From the NCBI RefSeq assembly GCF_030519475.1, contig NZ_JAUMKD010000004.1, forward strand, positions 87,501 to 151,500: a DNA stretch of 64,000 nt. Direction: 5' to 3'. The translations under genes were made by a program, and so were the position numbers. The notes below the pieces were generated by a model. That model did not search any database. It saw only the letters and a list, made by a program, of their open reading frames with translations, and was not told where the DNA came from. Source of the DNA: Micromonospora sp. C28SCA-DRY-2. GTDB lineage: Bacteria > Actinomycetota > Actinomycetes > Mycobacteriales > Micromonosporaceae. Within the stretch, counting starts at the first letter, position 1. Each line of letters begins with the position of its first letter. This document shows, piece by piece, positions 50,220 to 59,285 of this stretch.

Positions 50220-51893
50220 TCAGAACAGTGGGCCGCCGCTCTGCGGCCCGGCGATCCGGAGCCCGTACCGCATGTGCCAGGTGAACTCGGTGCGCATGGT
50301 CTGGCCGCTCCACGAGGTGTTCTCCGGAGTGAGCGCGCCGGGCGAGCCGGGGAGCGGGACGCCGTGGAACGGGACGAGGGACCCGGCCTCGTATCCCGGG
50401 AAGTCGCCGCTCACCTCCTCGCCGACGGACCCGACGAGGGCGTCGAGCCCGCCGGTGCCGTCGAGGTTCAGCAGGGCGACGGAGGAGCCGAACCGGTCGC
50501 CGCGCTCGGCGGTGTCCGGCACGACGGCGTGGTTCTGGTCGAACCCCTGCGCCCCGGTCCCGGTCAGCCCGGTGGCGGAGCCCTTGAGCAGGGTGACCAT
50601 GCCCGCCTCCGCCTGCGAGCCGATGCTCTCGCCGGGGGCGCCGATCAGCACGTCCGCCTTGCCGTCGCGGGTCACGTCGCCGATCGCGAGCGACCCACCG
50701 AAGCGGTCGTCGTTCTCGGGGTCGCCCGGCACTCCGGCCGTGCGCTGGGTGATGATCCGCACCGCGCCGGCCGACAGGCCCCCGGTGCGGCCGGTGAAGA
50801 CCGCGACGAGCCCGCCGTTGAGGTGCGGGGTCTGGGCGCCCGGTGCCCCGGCGACGACCTCGCCCAGCCCGTCGCCGTTCACGTCGCCGATCGCGAGCAC
50901 CTCGCCCAGGAGCCAGGGGATGACGTCGCTGTCGCCGGTCGCGGGGCCGGCGGCCGCACCGGTGACCGAGGTGGCGCCGGTGGACGACACCCCTGCCGGC
51001 CCGCCCCACATCAGGGTGACCATGCCGGTGCCGTCCCAGGACGCGCCGTTGTTCTCCAGGGGGGCGCCGATGACCAGGTCCTGGTACCGGTTGCCGTCCA
51101 CCTTCCCGATCGCCAGCGAGTAGCCGAAGTAGTCGTTGCTCTCGGCCGCGCCGGGCACCGCGGCCAGGTCCTGCTGGAGGTGCTGGGCGCCGGTGGCCGC
51201 GAGGCCGGTCGATCCGCCGAAGAGGATGGTGACCGCGCCGGCGTACGCCTTGCTCCCGACCGACTCCCCGTACGCGCCGATCGCGAGGTCGTCGCGGGCG
51301 TCGCCGTTGATGTCACCGGCCGCCAGCGCGGCACCGAACCAGTCGTAGTTCTCCGCGGTGTCGGGAATCCCCGGCGAACTCTGGTTGATGTGGATCGCCG
51401 AGTCCACCACCAGGCCGGCCCTGCTGCCCGGGATGACCCAGACCCCGCCGGCGTGGGCCCTGTTCCCGCGGTCCACCTCCTCCGGGACGCCGATCGCCAG
51501 GTCGTCGTAGCGGTCGCCGTCGAAGTCCCCCGCCACCAGGGCCTGGCCGAAGCAGACGCAGCCACCTTCGGTCAACGGCACGATGCCGATCAGGTAGTCG
51601 ACCTGCGGTGCGGACGAGTAGCGCACGGAGACAATACCTGTCGGGCTGTCGGCCAGGTTGTAGTTGAGCGGGTCACTCATTGCCGCCACGTCGTCGACGC
51701 CGTCGCCGTCGAAGTCGGATCGGGTGCCGCCGAACCCCCGCATCGGGGTGGTCGGCTTCGCCACCCGGTGGTGTAGGAGGTCGAAGCCGTCCCGGGTGAT
51801 GGTCCGGATGTCCTCCGCGGCGCGCGCCGGGACACCGAATGGCAGACCGGCCAGAACGGCCAGCACGGACACGCTCGCGATGCTTCGTCGCAC
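50220..51893 (-). CDS. exported FG-GAP (integrin-like) beta-propeller protein
   Basis: The 557-residue protein has a signal peptide (RRSIASVSVLAVLAGLPFGV, cleaved near ARA) and then seven FG-GAP blades. Calcium loops appear as DFDGDGVDD, DFDGDRYDD, DINGDARDD, KVDGNRYQD, DVNGDGLGE, DVTRDGKAD and NLDGTGGLD; the fourth, sixth and seventh are degenerate. Blades carry (A/G)IGxP(G/E). It should form a closed extracellular propeller for adhesion or ligand binding; no enzyme motif is seen. GTG at 51893 is preceded by GGGGG, nearly identical to the start of the FN3 protein at 7635. Confidence 0.88.
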   Translation of the reverse strand: MRRSIASVSVLAVLAGLPFGVPARAAEDIRTITRDGFDLLHHRVAKPTTPMRGFGGTRSDFDGDGVDDVAAMSDPLNYNLADSPTGIVSVRYSSAPQVDYLIGIVPLTEGGCVCFGQALVAGDFDGDRYDDLAIGVPEEVDRGNRAHAGGVWVIPGSRAGLVVDSAIHINQSSPGIPDTAENYDWFGAALAAGDINGDARDDLAIGAYGESVGSKAYAGAVTILFGGSTGLAATGAQHLQQDLAAVPGAAESNDYFGYSLAIGKVDGNRYQDLVIGAPLENNGASWDGTGMVTLMWGGPAGVSSTGATSVTGAAAGPATGDSDVIPWLLGEVLAIGDVNGDGLGEVVAGAPGAQTPHLNGGLVAVFTGRTGGLSAGAVRIITQRTAGVPGDPENDDRFGGSLAIGDVTRDGKADVLIGAPGESIGSQAEAGMVTLLKGSATGLTGTGAQGFDQNHAVVPDTAERGDRFGSSVALLNLDGTGGLDALVGSVGEEVSGDFPGYEAGSLVPFHGVPLPGSPGALTPENTSWSGQTMRTEFTWHMRYGLRIAGPQSGGPLF

Positions 51894-52038
51894 CAGAACC
51901 CCCGCTCGTGATGGATGCCCCGACACCGTAGAGGCGCGGGTCGATCGCGGGAACCGGGCGAACGGGCAGGACGGGCGACGACCGGGCACAGCCGAGCGCC
52001 AACGGGACGGTGGGCCCGGAGCGTGACCCGGGAGACGA

Positions 52039-52072
52039 CGAAGGGCCGGCCCCGCGCGGGACCGGCCCTTCG
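52039..52072 (-). terminator. tRNA-Ser(GGA) terminator
   Basis: Arms CGAAGGGCCGG (52039-52049) and CCGGCCCTTCG (52062-52072) pair, with an inner CCC/GGG after one mismatch. It begins 16 bases past the tRNA 3' end. Confidence 0.82.
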
Positions 52073-52087
52073 TGCTGCTCTGGCGAG

Positions 52088-52172
52088 CGGAGGATACGAG
52101 ATTCGAACTCGTGAGGGTGTTAACCCAACACGCTTTCCAAGCGTGCGCCCTAGGCCTCTAGGCGAATCCTCC
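52088..52172 (-). tRNA. tRNA-Ser (anticodon GGA)
   Basis: The 85-base gene on the minus strand has acceptor GGAGGAT/ATCCTCC, the anticodon stem CACGC/GCGTG around TTGGAAA, a long serine-type variable arm TTGGGTTAACACCC and T loop GTTCGAATC. CCA is not encoded. It decodes UCC and UCU. Confidence 0.95.
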
Positions 52173-52253
52173 GCCGAACAGGATACAGGTCCCGGCCGGA
52201 TCGCCCACCCCACCACCCCCGGTGCACCGCCCCGCGGTCGGGTACGCTGGACG

Positions 52254-52342
52254 CACCCCCCGTGCGGCGTGCATCTCGTGAACCTCCCCAGGGCCGGAAG
52301 GCAGCAAGGATAAGCGGGCTCTGACGGGTGCACGGGGGGCCT
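52254..52342 (+). ncRNA. ffs: signal recognition particle RNA (small bacterial type)
   Basis: This is the 4.5S-type SRP RNA that binds Ffh. The universal core GGGCCGGAAGGCAGCAAGG (from about 52291) and the closing stem CCCCCCGTGC (52256-52265) with GCACGGGGGG (52330-52339) are complete. The tetraloop is GGAA. A -10-like TACGCT lies at 52243, and CTTTCT follows the stem as a terminator tail. Placement just before dnaX is common in actinobacteria. Confidence 0.93.
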
Positions 52343-52528
52343 TTCTGTCTGCCGGCCCCGCTACCCTCGCCGCGTCGGCGATCTGGCGGTGTCCCGGGCG
52401 CTGCGAAACCGCCATGTCCCCGACATCGTGTCGATCAAGCCGCGACGGCGGTCCCCGCGCCCGGCGGGGTGGGTGGTCAGCCGGGACGGACCGGCGCAGA
52501 ATGGCTCGGTCGAGAGGAGGCGGGACGG

Positions 52529-55051
52529 GTGGCACTGGCGCTCTACCGCAAGTACCGGCCGCGCACCTTCGCCGAGATGATCGGCCAGGAGCAGGTCACC
52601 GAGCCGCTGTCGCAGGCGCTGCGCAGCGGCCGGCTCAACCACGCCTACCTCTTCTCCGGCCCGCGGGGCTGCGGCAAGACCTCCAGCGCCCGGATCCTGG
52701 CCCGCTCGCTCAACTGTGAGCAGGGCCCCACCCCCGAGCCGTGCGGGCAGTGCGAGTCCTGCCGGGGGCTGGCCCCCGACGGCGGCGGGACGATCGACGT
52801 CATCGAGATCGACGCGGCCAGCCACGGCGGCGTCGACGACGCCCGCGAGCTGCGCGAGAAGGCGTTCTTCGCGCCGGCCCGCAGCCGCTTCAAGATCTAT
52901 ATCATCGACGAGGCGCACATGGTCTCGTCGGCCGGCTTCAACGCCCTGCTCAAGCTGGTCGAGGAGCCACCGGAGTACGTCAAGTTCATCTTCGCCACCA
53001 CCGAGCCGGAGAAGGTCCTCGGCACGATCAAGTCGCGGACCCACCACTATCCGTTCCGGCTGTTCCCGCCGAAGGTGCTCCGGCCGTACCTCGAACAGCT
53101 CACCGAGGCCGAGGGCGTCACGGTCGAGCCGGCGGTCTTCCCCCTGGTGGTGCGCGCCGGTGGCGGCAGCATGCGGGACAGCCTCTCCGTGCTCGACCAG
53201 CTCATCGCGGGCGCCGGTCCGGAGGGCGTCACCTACTCCCGGGCCGCCGCGCTGCTGGGCGTCACCGACTCGGCGTTGATCGACGAGATGTGCGACGCGC
53301 TCGCCGCCGGTGACGGCGCCGCCGCGTACGCCACCGTCGACCGGGTCGCCGAGGCCGGCCACGACCTGCGCCGCTTCGCCTCCGACCTGCTGGAGCGGCT
53401 GCGCGACCTGATCGTGCTCCAGCAGGTGCCGGACGCCGCCGCCAAGGGGCTGATCGACGGCCCGGCCGACCAGATCGAGCGGATGACCGCGCAGGCCCAG
53501 CGGCTCGGCCCGGGCACGCTGTCGCGCTGCGCCGACATCGTGCACAACGGGCTGGTGGAGATGCGCGGCACCACCGCGCCCCGGCTGCTGCTGGAGCTGA
53601 TCTGCGCCCGGATGCTGCTGCCCGGCGCCGACGACTCGACCGGCGGCCTGCTCCAGCGCCTGGAGCGGATGGAGCGCCGGCTCACCCTCGGCGGCGCCGA
53701 CCTGCCCCCGGCCGCCACCAGCGCCGCGCCGGCCGCCAGCGCCGCGCCGGTCACCGACCCCCCGGCCGTACGCCCGGCGCCCTCCGCCCCGTCCGCGGCT
53801 GGCGCCGCGCCGCACCCGGGGACCGCCGGCACGCCGGCGGCTGCCGCCCCGGAAACCTCGGCGACCGCCCCGCACCCGGTTCCCGGTGCCGGCGCGGCCG
53901 GCCCCCCGGTCCCCGGTCCGGCGGTGAGGCAGCCCGCCGACGCGCCGGTCGACGCCGCGACCCCGCCCGCCGCTCCCCGGCGGGCGGTGCGCCCGGAGGC
54001 GGTGATGCCCGACCCGGCCACCCCCGCCCCGCCGCGCCCCGGCGCGTCGGCGCCCGGCGCGCTCGACGCGGTCGCGGTGCGCCGGGTCTGGCCCGAGGTG
54101 GTCGGCAAGGTCAACCGGACCAACAAGCGGATCGCGGCGCTGATGCGCGACGCGGTGGTGCGCGACCTCGACGACGACACGCTGGTGCTGACCGTGAAGT
54201 CGGCGGTGCTGGCCAAGATGATGTCCGACCACGCGGCGGTGCTCACCGACGCGCTCTACGAGGAACTGGGCGGGCGCTGGCAGATCCGCTGCGAGGTGGC
54301 CGGCGAGCGGGGCGGCGTGTCGCTCTCCGGTCCGCGCGCCGCGCCGCCACCCGCTTCCGCGCCCGACCCGGCCAGGCCGGCCGCCCAGCCGAGCGCGCCG
54401 CCGGCGGTTCCCCGGTCGGGTGCCGGCGGCGGACGGTCCGGCGGTGCGGGTGCCGCCCCGAGCGCGTCGGGCGACGACGAGGAGTGGCCCGAGCCGGCCC
54501 GACCCGGCGGGTCCGGCGCGACACCGGCCGTGCGGAATGCCGAGCGTGAGGACGACTGGCCCGAGGCGGCCCGCCCCGGCGGTGCCTCGTCCGGCGGCGG
54601 GTCTCCGGCCGGCCCCGGTGGCGCCCCGTCCGGCGGGTCCGCTGCCGCGGTCCCGTCGACCGCCGCGGGCCCGGCGAGCGCGCCCCGGCAGCCCACCGCC
54701 GGGCAGCCGGCGAACGGCGGCGGCGCCCCGGTGAGCAGCGCCATCGCGGCGGCCCGGGCGGCGGCGGCCGGGCGCGGTCCGCGTACCGACAAGGGGGCCC
54801 GGCAGACCGCGGACGCCGACTGGGCGGGCGAGCCGCCCTACGACCCGGACTACGACGGGCCGGTGCGGCCCGGTGCGGCCCGGCCGGCGGCTCCGGCGAC
54901 CCCGGTCTACGAGGGGTTCGACCCGGGGGACGAGCCGCTGGACGAGGTCATCGACGAGAAGACCGCCCGGGAGTCGAGCGAGGAGCAGGCGGTCCGGCTG
55001 CTCCGCGAGGCGTTCGGGGCCGAGAAGATCGACGAGTTCGACGCCCGCTAG
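52529..55051 (+). CDS. dnaX: DNA polymerase III subunit gamma/tau
   Basis: The 840-residue clamp-loader ATPase starts VALALYRKYRPRTFAEM, as the family does. Walker A GPRGCGKTS (44-52), zinc cysteines C63, C72, C75, C78 and DEAH (127-130) are all present. Domain III ends near residue 390. A long Ala/Pro-rich disordered region then surrounds a small conserved domain (about 515-590: VWPEVVGKVNRTNKRIAALM). The tail is acidic. No A-rich frameshift site is seen, so only the full-length form is expected. GTG at 52529 has GGAGG 8 bases upstream; the frame upstream runs into the SRP RNA. Confidence 0.95.
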   Translation: MALALYRKYRPRTFAEMIGQEQVTEPLSQALRSGRLNHAYLFSGPRGCGKTSSARILARSLNCEQGPTPEPCGQCESCRGLAPDGGGTIDVIEIDAASHGGVDDARELREKAFFAPARSRFKIYIIDEAHMVSSAGFNALLKLVEEPPEYVKFIFATTEPEKVLGTIKSRTHHYPFRLFPPKVLRPYLEQLTEAEGVTVEPAVFPLVVRAGGGSMRDSLSVLDQLIAGAGPEGVTYSRAAALLGVTDSALIDEMCDALAAGDGAAAYATVDRVAEAGHDLRRFASDLLERLRDLIVLQQVPDAAAKGLIDGPADQIERMTAQAQRLGPGTLSRCADIVHNGLVEMRGTTAPRLLLELICARMLLPGADDSTGGLLQRLERMERRLTLGGADLPPAATSAAPAASAAPVTDPPAVRPAPSAPSAAGAAPHPGTAGTPAAAAPETSATAPHPVPGAGAAGPPVPGPAVRQPADAPVDAATPPAAPRRAVRPEAVMPDPATPAPPRPGASAPGALDAVAVRRVWPEVVGKVNRTNKRIAALMRDAVVRDLDDDTLVLTVKSAVLAKMMSDHAAVLTDALYEELGGRWQIRCEVAGERGGVSLSGPRAAPPPASAPDPARPAAQPSAPPAVPRSGAGGGRSGGAGAAPSASGDDEEWPEPARPGGSGATPAVRNAEREDDWPEAARPGGASSGGGSPAGPGGAPSGGSAAAVPSTAAGPASAPRQPTAGQPANGGGAPVSSAIAAARAAAAGRGPRTDKGARQTADADWAGEPPYDPDYDGPVRPGAARPAAPATPVYEGFDPGDEPLDEVIDEKTARESSEEQAVRLLREAFGAEKIDEFDAR

Positions 55052-55274
55052 CCGGCCGGAAACACGGGCCCGGCGCCCCGGACCAACTGGTCGCGGCGGC
55101 GGGCGGCCGGGTGGGGGCGGCCGTTCCGGGCGGGCCGGACCGTCCCGGGACCGGCGCCGTGACCGTGCGCCGGGACCCGCCGCCGGCGGAAGGGGCGCGC
55201 GGGGCGGGGCTGGTCACACCCGGCGACTAGGCTGGGCGGCGGCCGAGCAGACGAGTGCGAGAAGGAGCCATCCC

Positions 55275-55607
55275 GTGCGCCCAGGTGGACAGCCGAACAT
55301 GCAGCAGATGCTGAAGCAGGCGCAGAAGATGCAGCAGCAGATCGCCAAGGCGCAGGCCGAGCTCGCCGAGGCCGAGCTGACCGGCACCGCCGGCGGCGGG
55401 CTGGTGACCGCGACGGTGGCCGGCACCGGCGAGGTCAAGAGCATCAAGATCGACCCGAAGGCGGTCGACCCGGAGGACGTGGAGACCCTGGAGGACCTGG
55501 TCGTCGCGGCCCTGCACAACGCCGCCGAGGCGGCCCGCGAGCTGACCGAGAAGAAGATGGGCCCGGTCGCGGGCGGCATGGGCGGCCTCGGCCTGCCCGG
55601 GTTCTGA
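55275..55607 (+). CDS. YbaB/EbfC family nucleoid-associated protein
   Basis: The 110-residue DNA-binding dimer has a helical N-terminus (MQQMLKQAQKMQQQIAKAQA) and the central beta sheet with GGGLVTATVAGTGEVKSIKI, then a C-terminal helix and a Gly/Met tail. It coats or bridges DNA. GAAGGAG lies 7 bases before the GTG at 55275. It is followed after 8 bases by recR, as in most bacteria. TAGGCT near 55227 may be a -10 box. Confidence 0.93.
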   Translation: MRPGGQPNMQQMLKQAQKMQQQIAKAQAELAEAELTGTAGGGLVTATVAGTGEVKSIKIDPKAVDPEDVETLEDLVVAALHNAAEAARELTEKKMGPVAGGMGGLGLPGF

Positions 55608-55615
55608 GCCGGCAG

Positions 55616-56209
55616 ATGTACGAAGGTGCCATCCAGGACCTGATCGACGAACTGGGCCGGCTGCCGGGCGTCGGCCCGAAGAGCGCCCAGCGGATCGCCT
55701 TCCACGTCCTGTCCGCCGATCCGGCCGACGTCAACCGGCTGGCCGGCGCGTTGCGCAAGGTCAAGGAGCTGGTGCGGTTCTGCACCACCTGCTACAACGT
55801 CGCCGAGAGCGAGCAGTGCCGGATCTGCCGCGACCCGCGCCGCAGCGACGAGGTGCTCTGCGTGGTCGAGGAGCCCAAGGACGTGGTGGCGATCGAGCGG
55901 ACCGGTGAGTTCCGCGGCCGCTACCACGTGCTCGGCGGGGCGATCAACCCGCTGGAGGGGATCGGGCCCGACAACCTGCGCATCCGGGAGCTGATGACCC
56001 GGCTCGGCGGTGGCGCGGTGCGCGAGCTGATCCTCGCCACCGACCCGAACACCGAGGGCGAGGCGACCGCGACGTACCTCGCGCTGATGGTCAAGCCGAT
56101 GGGCATCGCGGTGACCCGGCTCGCCAGCGGCCTGCCGGTCGGCGGCGACCTGGAGTACGCCGACGAGATCACCCTGGGCCGGGCCTTCGAGGGCCGCCGG
56201 GCCGTCTGA
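55616..56209 (+). CDS. recR: recombination mediator RecR
   Basis: The 197-residue ring protein acts in RecFOR gap repair. A helix-hairpin-helix (about 13-30: LGRLPGVGPKSAQRIAFHVL) is followed by the zinc finger C56, C59, C68, C71 (CTTCYN...CRIC). The Toprim domain (about 79-170) has VVEEPKDVVAIE and ATDPNTEGEATATYLA. All parts are present at the usual length. ATG at 55616, co-transcribed with ybaB. Confidence 0.96.
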   Translation: MYEGAIQDLIDELGRLPGVGPKSAQRIAFHVLSADPADVNRLAGALRKVKELVRFCTTCYNVAESEQCRICRDPRRSDEVLCVVEEPKDVVAIERTGEFRGRYHVLGGAINPLEGIGPDNLRIRELMTRLGGGAVRELILATDPNTEGEATATYLALMVKPMGIAVTRLASGLPVGGDLEYADEITLGRAFEGRRAV

Positions 56210-56216
56210 AGCCCCA

Positions 56217-56252
56217 CGATGGCCGGTGCCGGGAAGCCGGTGCCGGCCATCG
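56217..56252 (+). terminator. recR terminator
   Basis: A 16-bp stem with two G-U pairs (56217-56232 with 56237-56252), loop GAAG, starts 8 bases after the recR stop. Confidence 0.8.
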
Positions 56253-56320
56253 GCGTACCCGGCGTACCCGACCGTCCGGTCCACTGTGTGTTCTGACATG
56301 TGGGCGAACGCGGCGACGAT

Positions 56321-56341
56321 CGATGTAACAAATTTGCATCG
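56321..56341. promoter_or_regulatory. nested AT-rich palindrome upstream of the importer operon
   Basis: CGATG (56321-56325) and CATCG (56337-56341) flank an inner CAAATTTG (56329-56336). It is the only AT-rich patch in the leader, so an operator or promoter element is likely. The regulator is not known. Confidence 0.5.
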
Positions 56342-56535
56342 CTGAACCCGGACAAAGCGCCCCTTTGATGGCGGTCCGGCACGCCCTCCGGCGCGGGGCG
56401 CATCGGTTAAGACACGATCCGGTACCAACCGCTTCGTCAAGAGTTTCCCGCAGTCCCGGACGGAAGCTAAGGTCACCGCCATCGGTGACCCCTGTCACCA
56501 CGTTGTCCGTACCCCCAAGGACGAGGTGAAGCACC

Positions 56536-58200
56536 ATGCGTGCATCCAGGCCGAAGGCCGCGATAGCGGCCGTCGCGGTGGCGGCCCTCGCGGTAGCAGG
56601 CTGCGCCGAGAGTGACCGTGACGACAGTTCCGGCGGTAGCAAGAAGGACACCCTCGTCTTCGGCGTAGCCGGAGACCCGAAGGTGCTCGACCCGAGCATG
56701 GCCAGCGACGGCGAGTCGCTGCGCGTCGCGCGTCAGGTCTTCGAGACGCTGGTCCGTCCCGAGGAGGGTGGCACCAAGGTCTCGCCCGGGCTCGCCGAGT
56801 CCTGGACCCCGGACGCCGCCGGCACGACGTGGACCTTCAAGCTCCGCTCCGGGGTGAAGTTCCACGACGGCACCGACTTCAACGCTGAGGCCGTCTGCAA
56901 GAACTTCGACCGCTGGTACAACGCCAAGGGCCTCATGCAGAGCCCGGACGTGACCGCGTACTGGCAGGACGTCATGGGCGGCTTCGCCAAGAACGAGGAC
57001 CCGGAGCTGCCGCCGAGCCTCTTCAAGTCCTGCACCGCCAAGGACGCCACCACCGTCGACCTGGCCTTCACCCGGGTGTCCAGCAAGATCCCGGCCGCGC
57101 TGATGCTGCCGTCGTTCTCCATCCACAGCCCGACGGCCCTGGAGAAGTACGACGCCAGCAACGTCACCGGCACCGCCGAGGACATCAAGTACCCGTCGTA
57201 CGCGATGGAGCACCCGACCGGCACCGGTCCGTTCAAGTTCAAGTCCTGGGACGTCGCCAACAAGACGCTGACCCTGGAGCGGAACGACGACTACGCCGGC
57301 AGCAAGGCCAAGCTGAAGACCCTGATCTTCAAGACCATCTCCGACGAGAACGCGCGCAAGCAGGCGCTGCGCTCCGGCGACATCCAGGGGTACGACCTGG
57401 TCGGCCCGGCCGACGTCGAGCCGCTGAAGAACGAGGGCTTCAACGTCCTGACCCGCCCGGCGTTCAACATCCTCTACCTGGCGATCAACCAGAAGGGGAA
57501 CCCGAAGCTGGCCGACATCAAGGTCCGGCAGGCCATCGCGCACGCCCTGAACCGGCAGGCGCTGGTCGACTCGAAGCTGCCCCCGGGCGCCAAGGTCGCC
57601 GAGAACTTCATGCCGGACACCGTCGAGGGCTGGAACGGCGACGTCACCAAGTACGACTACAACCCGGAGAAGGCCAAGCAGTTGCTGGCCGAGGCCGGCG
57701 CGACGAACCTGACCCTGCGGTTCCACTACCCGACCGAGGTCACCCGGCCGTACATGCCGAACCCGAAGGACATCTTCGAGCTGCTGTCGGCGGACCTGAA
57801 GGCGGTCGGCATCAACGTCCAGGGCATCCCGCTGAAGTGGAGCCCGGACTACCTGAACGCCACCACCTCCGGCAACAAGCACGACATCCACTTCCTCGGC
57901 TGGACCGGTGACTACGGCGACGGCTACAACTTCATCGGCACCTTCTTCGACCGGCCGAAGGACGAGTGGGGCTTCAACAACAAGGCCCTGTTCGACCAGT
58001 TCAAGGACGCCGACACCACGGCCGACATCGCGGCCCGGACCGAGAAGTACAAGGCCCTGAACAAGGCCATCATGGACTTCCTGCCGGGTGTCCCGGTGTC
58101 GCACTCGCCGCCGGCGATCGTGTTCGGCAAGGACGTGACCGGGGTCAAGGCGAGCCCGCTCACCGACGAGCGGTACGCCAACGCCGAGTTCAAGTCCTGA
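56536..58200 (+). CDS. peptide ABC transporter substrate-binding lipoprotein
   Basis: The 554-residue protein of the SBP_bac_5 (DppA/OppA) family has lipobox LAVAGC with C23. It starts the mature fold with TLVFGVAGDPKVLDPSMASD and has the family segment GLAESWTPDAAGTTWTFKLR. It should capture di- or oligopeptides outside the membrane; cluster type 5 proteins also bind sugars or nickel, so the ligand is not certain. First gene of the five-gene importer. A perfect hairpin follows its stop and may keep its mRNA level above the rest. Confidence 0.93.
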   Translation: MRASRPKAAIAAVAVAALAVAGCAESDRDDSSGGSKKDTLVFGVAGDPKVLDPSMASDGESLRVARQVFETLVRPEEGGTKVSPGLAESWTPDAAGTTWTFKLRSGVKFHDGTDFNAEAVCKNFDRWYNAKGLMQSPDVTAYWQDVMGGFAKNEDPELPPSLFKSCTAKDATTVDLAFTRVSSKIPAALMLPSFSIHSPTALEKYDASNVTGTAEDIKYPSYAMEHPTGTGPFKFKSWDVANKTLTLERNDDYAGSKAKLKTLIFKTISDENARKQALRSGDIQGYDLVGPADVEPLKNEGFNVLTRPAFNILYLAINQKGNPKLADIKVRQAIAHALNRQALVDSKLPPGAKVAENFMPDTVEGWNGDVTKYDYNPEKAKQLLAEAGATNLTLRFHYPTEVTRPYMPNPKDIFELLSADLKAVGINVQGIPLKWSPDYLNATTSGNKHDIHFLGWTGDYGDGYNFIGTFFDRPKDEWGFNNKALFDQFKDADTTADIAARTEKYKALNKAIMDFLPGVPVSHSPPAIVFGKDVTGVKASPLTDERYANAEFKS

Positions 58201-58214
58201 CCTGACGCAAGGAA

Positions 58215-58251
58215 CGCGGGCGGGCGCTGGATCCTTCAGCGCCCGCCCGCG
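58215..58251 (+). terminator. intraoperon hairpin after the binding protein gene
   Basis: A perfect 15-bp stem (58215-58229 with 58237-58251), loop GATCCTT, lies between the binding-protein stop and the permease start 30 bases on. It has no T tract. It most likely allows partial read-through. Confidence 0.75.
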
Positions 58252-58280
58252 ACCCTCCGCACACCCCTTTCGAGGCCACC

Positions 58281-59285
58281 GTGTTCCGGTTCATCGTCAG
58301 ACGCCTGCTCCAGCTGATACCGACGCTGTTCGGGCTCTCCCTCCTGCTGTTCATCTGGCTCCGCCGGCTGCCCGGTGGTCCCGAGACCGCCATCCTCGGT
58401 GAGCGCGGCACGCCCGAGATGCGGGCCGCCATCCGCCGCAACATGGGCCTCGACGAGCCGATCCTGGTGCAGTACGGCCGGTTCGTACGGCGGCTGATCC
58501 GCCTGGACCTGGGCACCTCGACCTCCACCAAGCGGGCGGTCACCACCGAGTTCCTGGAGCGCTTTCCGGGCACCGTCGAGCTGACCGTGATGGCGCTGGC
58601 GATCGCCATCGGGCTCGGTATCCCGCTGGGCTACCTGGCCGCCCGCCGCCGCGGCCGGCTGCTCGACCACGCCTCGGTCGGCGGCTCGCTGATCGGCATC
58701 TGCATCCCGGTCTTCTTCCTGGCCTACGTGCTCAAGGCCATCTTCTCGGAGAACCTCGGCTGGTTCCCGTCCAGCGGCCGGCAGGACCCGACCATCGGGG
58801 CCACCCGGATCACCAACTTCTTCGTCCTCGACGGCCTGATGACCCGGGAGTGGGACGCGGCCGCCGACGCGCTCTGGCATCTGGTGCTTCCCGGCATCGC
58901 GCTGGCCAGCATCCCGCTGGCGATCATCGTCCGGATCACCCGGGCCAGCGTGCTGGAGGTGCTCAACGAGGACTTCGTCCGCACCGCCGAGGCCAAGGGC
59001 CTGACCGAACGCACCGTCCGCCGCCGGCACGTGCTGCGCAACGCCATGCTGCCGGTGGTCACCTCGATCGGCCTGCTCACCGGCGGCCTGCTCTCCGGCG
59101 CGGTGCTGACCGAGACCGTCTTCGCCTTCAGCGGCATCGGCGCGTTCATCTACGACGCCATCGGCCAGCGCGACTATCCGGTGCTGATGGGCTTCATCCT
59201 GATCATCGCGGTGGTGTACGTGCTGGTGAACCTCATCGTGGACCTCTCCTACAGCCTGATCGACCCGAGGGTGAGGGTCCGATGA
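58281..59285 (+). CDS. peptide ABC transporter permease, DppB/OppB type
   Basis: The 334-residue permease begins FRFIVRRLLQLIPTLFGLSL, the DppB signature start. It has six helices and the EAA loop EDFVRTAEAKGLTERTVRRRH that contacts the ATPases. The external part between helices 1 and 2 is of normal size. GTG at 58281 has GAGG 5 bases upstream. Its stop overlaps the next ATG by 4 bases. Confidence 0.95.
   Translation: MFRFIVRRLLQLIPTLFGLSLLLFIWLRRLPGGPETAILGERGTPEMRAAIRRNMGLDEPILVQYGRFVRRLIRLDLGTSTSTKRAVTTEFLERFPGTVELTVMALAIAIGLGIPLGYLAARRRGRLLDHASVGGSLIGICIPVFFLAYVLKAIFSENLGWFPSSGRQDPTIGATRITNFFVLDGLMTREWDAAADALWHLVLPGIALASIPLAIIVRITRASVLEVLNEDFVRTAEAKGLTERTVRRRHVLRNAMLPVVTSIGLLTGGLLSGAVLTETVFAFSGIGAFIYDAIGQRDYPVLMGFILIIAVVYVLVNLIVDLSYSLIDPRVRVR

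Larger units (their letters stand above)
56210..56535 (+). other. 326-base intergenic region before the peptide importer
   Basis: It contains the recR terminator (56217-56252), an AT-rich nested palindrome at 56321-56341, and about 190 bases of leader with no gene. The stretch near 56400-56480 has no riboswitch that I can name. AGGTGAAGCACC precedes the ATG of the binding protein. Confidence 0.7.

Noticed and set aside
52328..52528. 5' extension of dnaX
   Set aside because: It would include the 3' end of the SRP RNA. The GTG at 52529 begins the conserved ALYRKYRP.
52529..55051. Programmed frameshift producing gamma in dnaX
   Set aside because: No A-rich slippery heptamer or downstream stem is seen at the expected place.
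56253..56535. Riboswitch in the importer leader
   Set aside because: I could not match the region to any known aptamer core. Only an AT-rich palindrome stands out.
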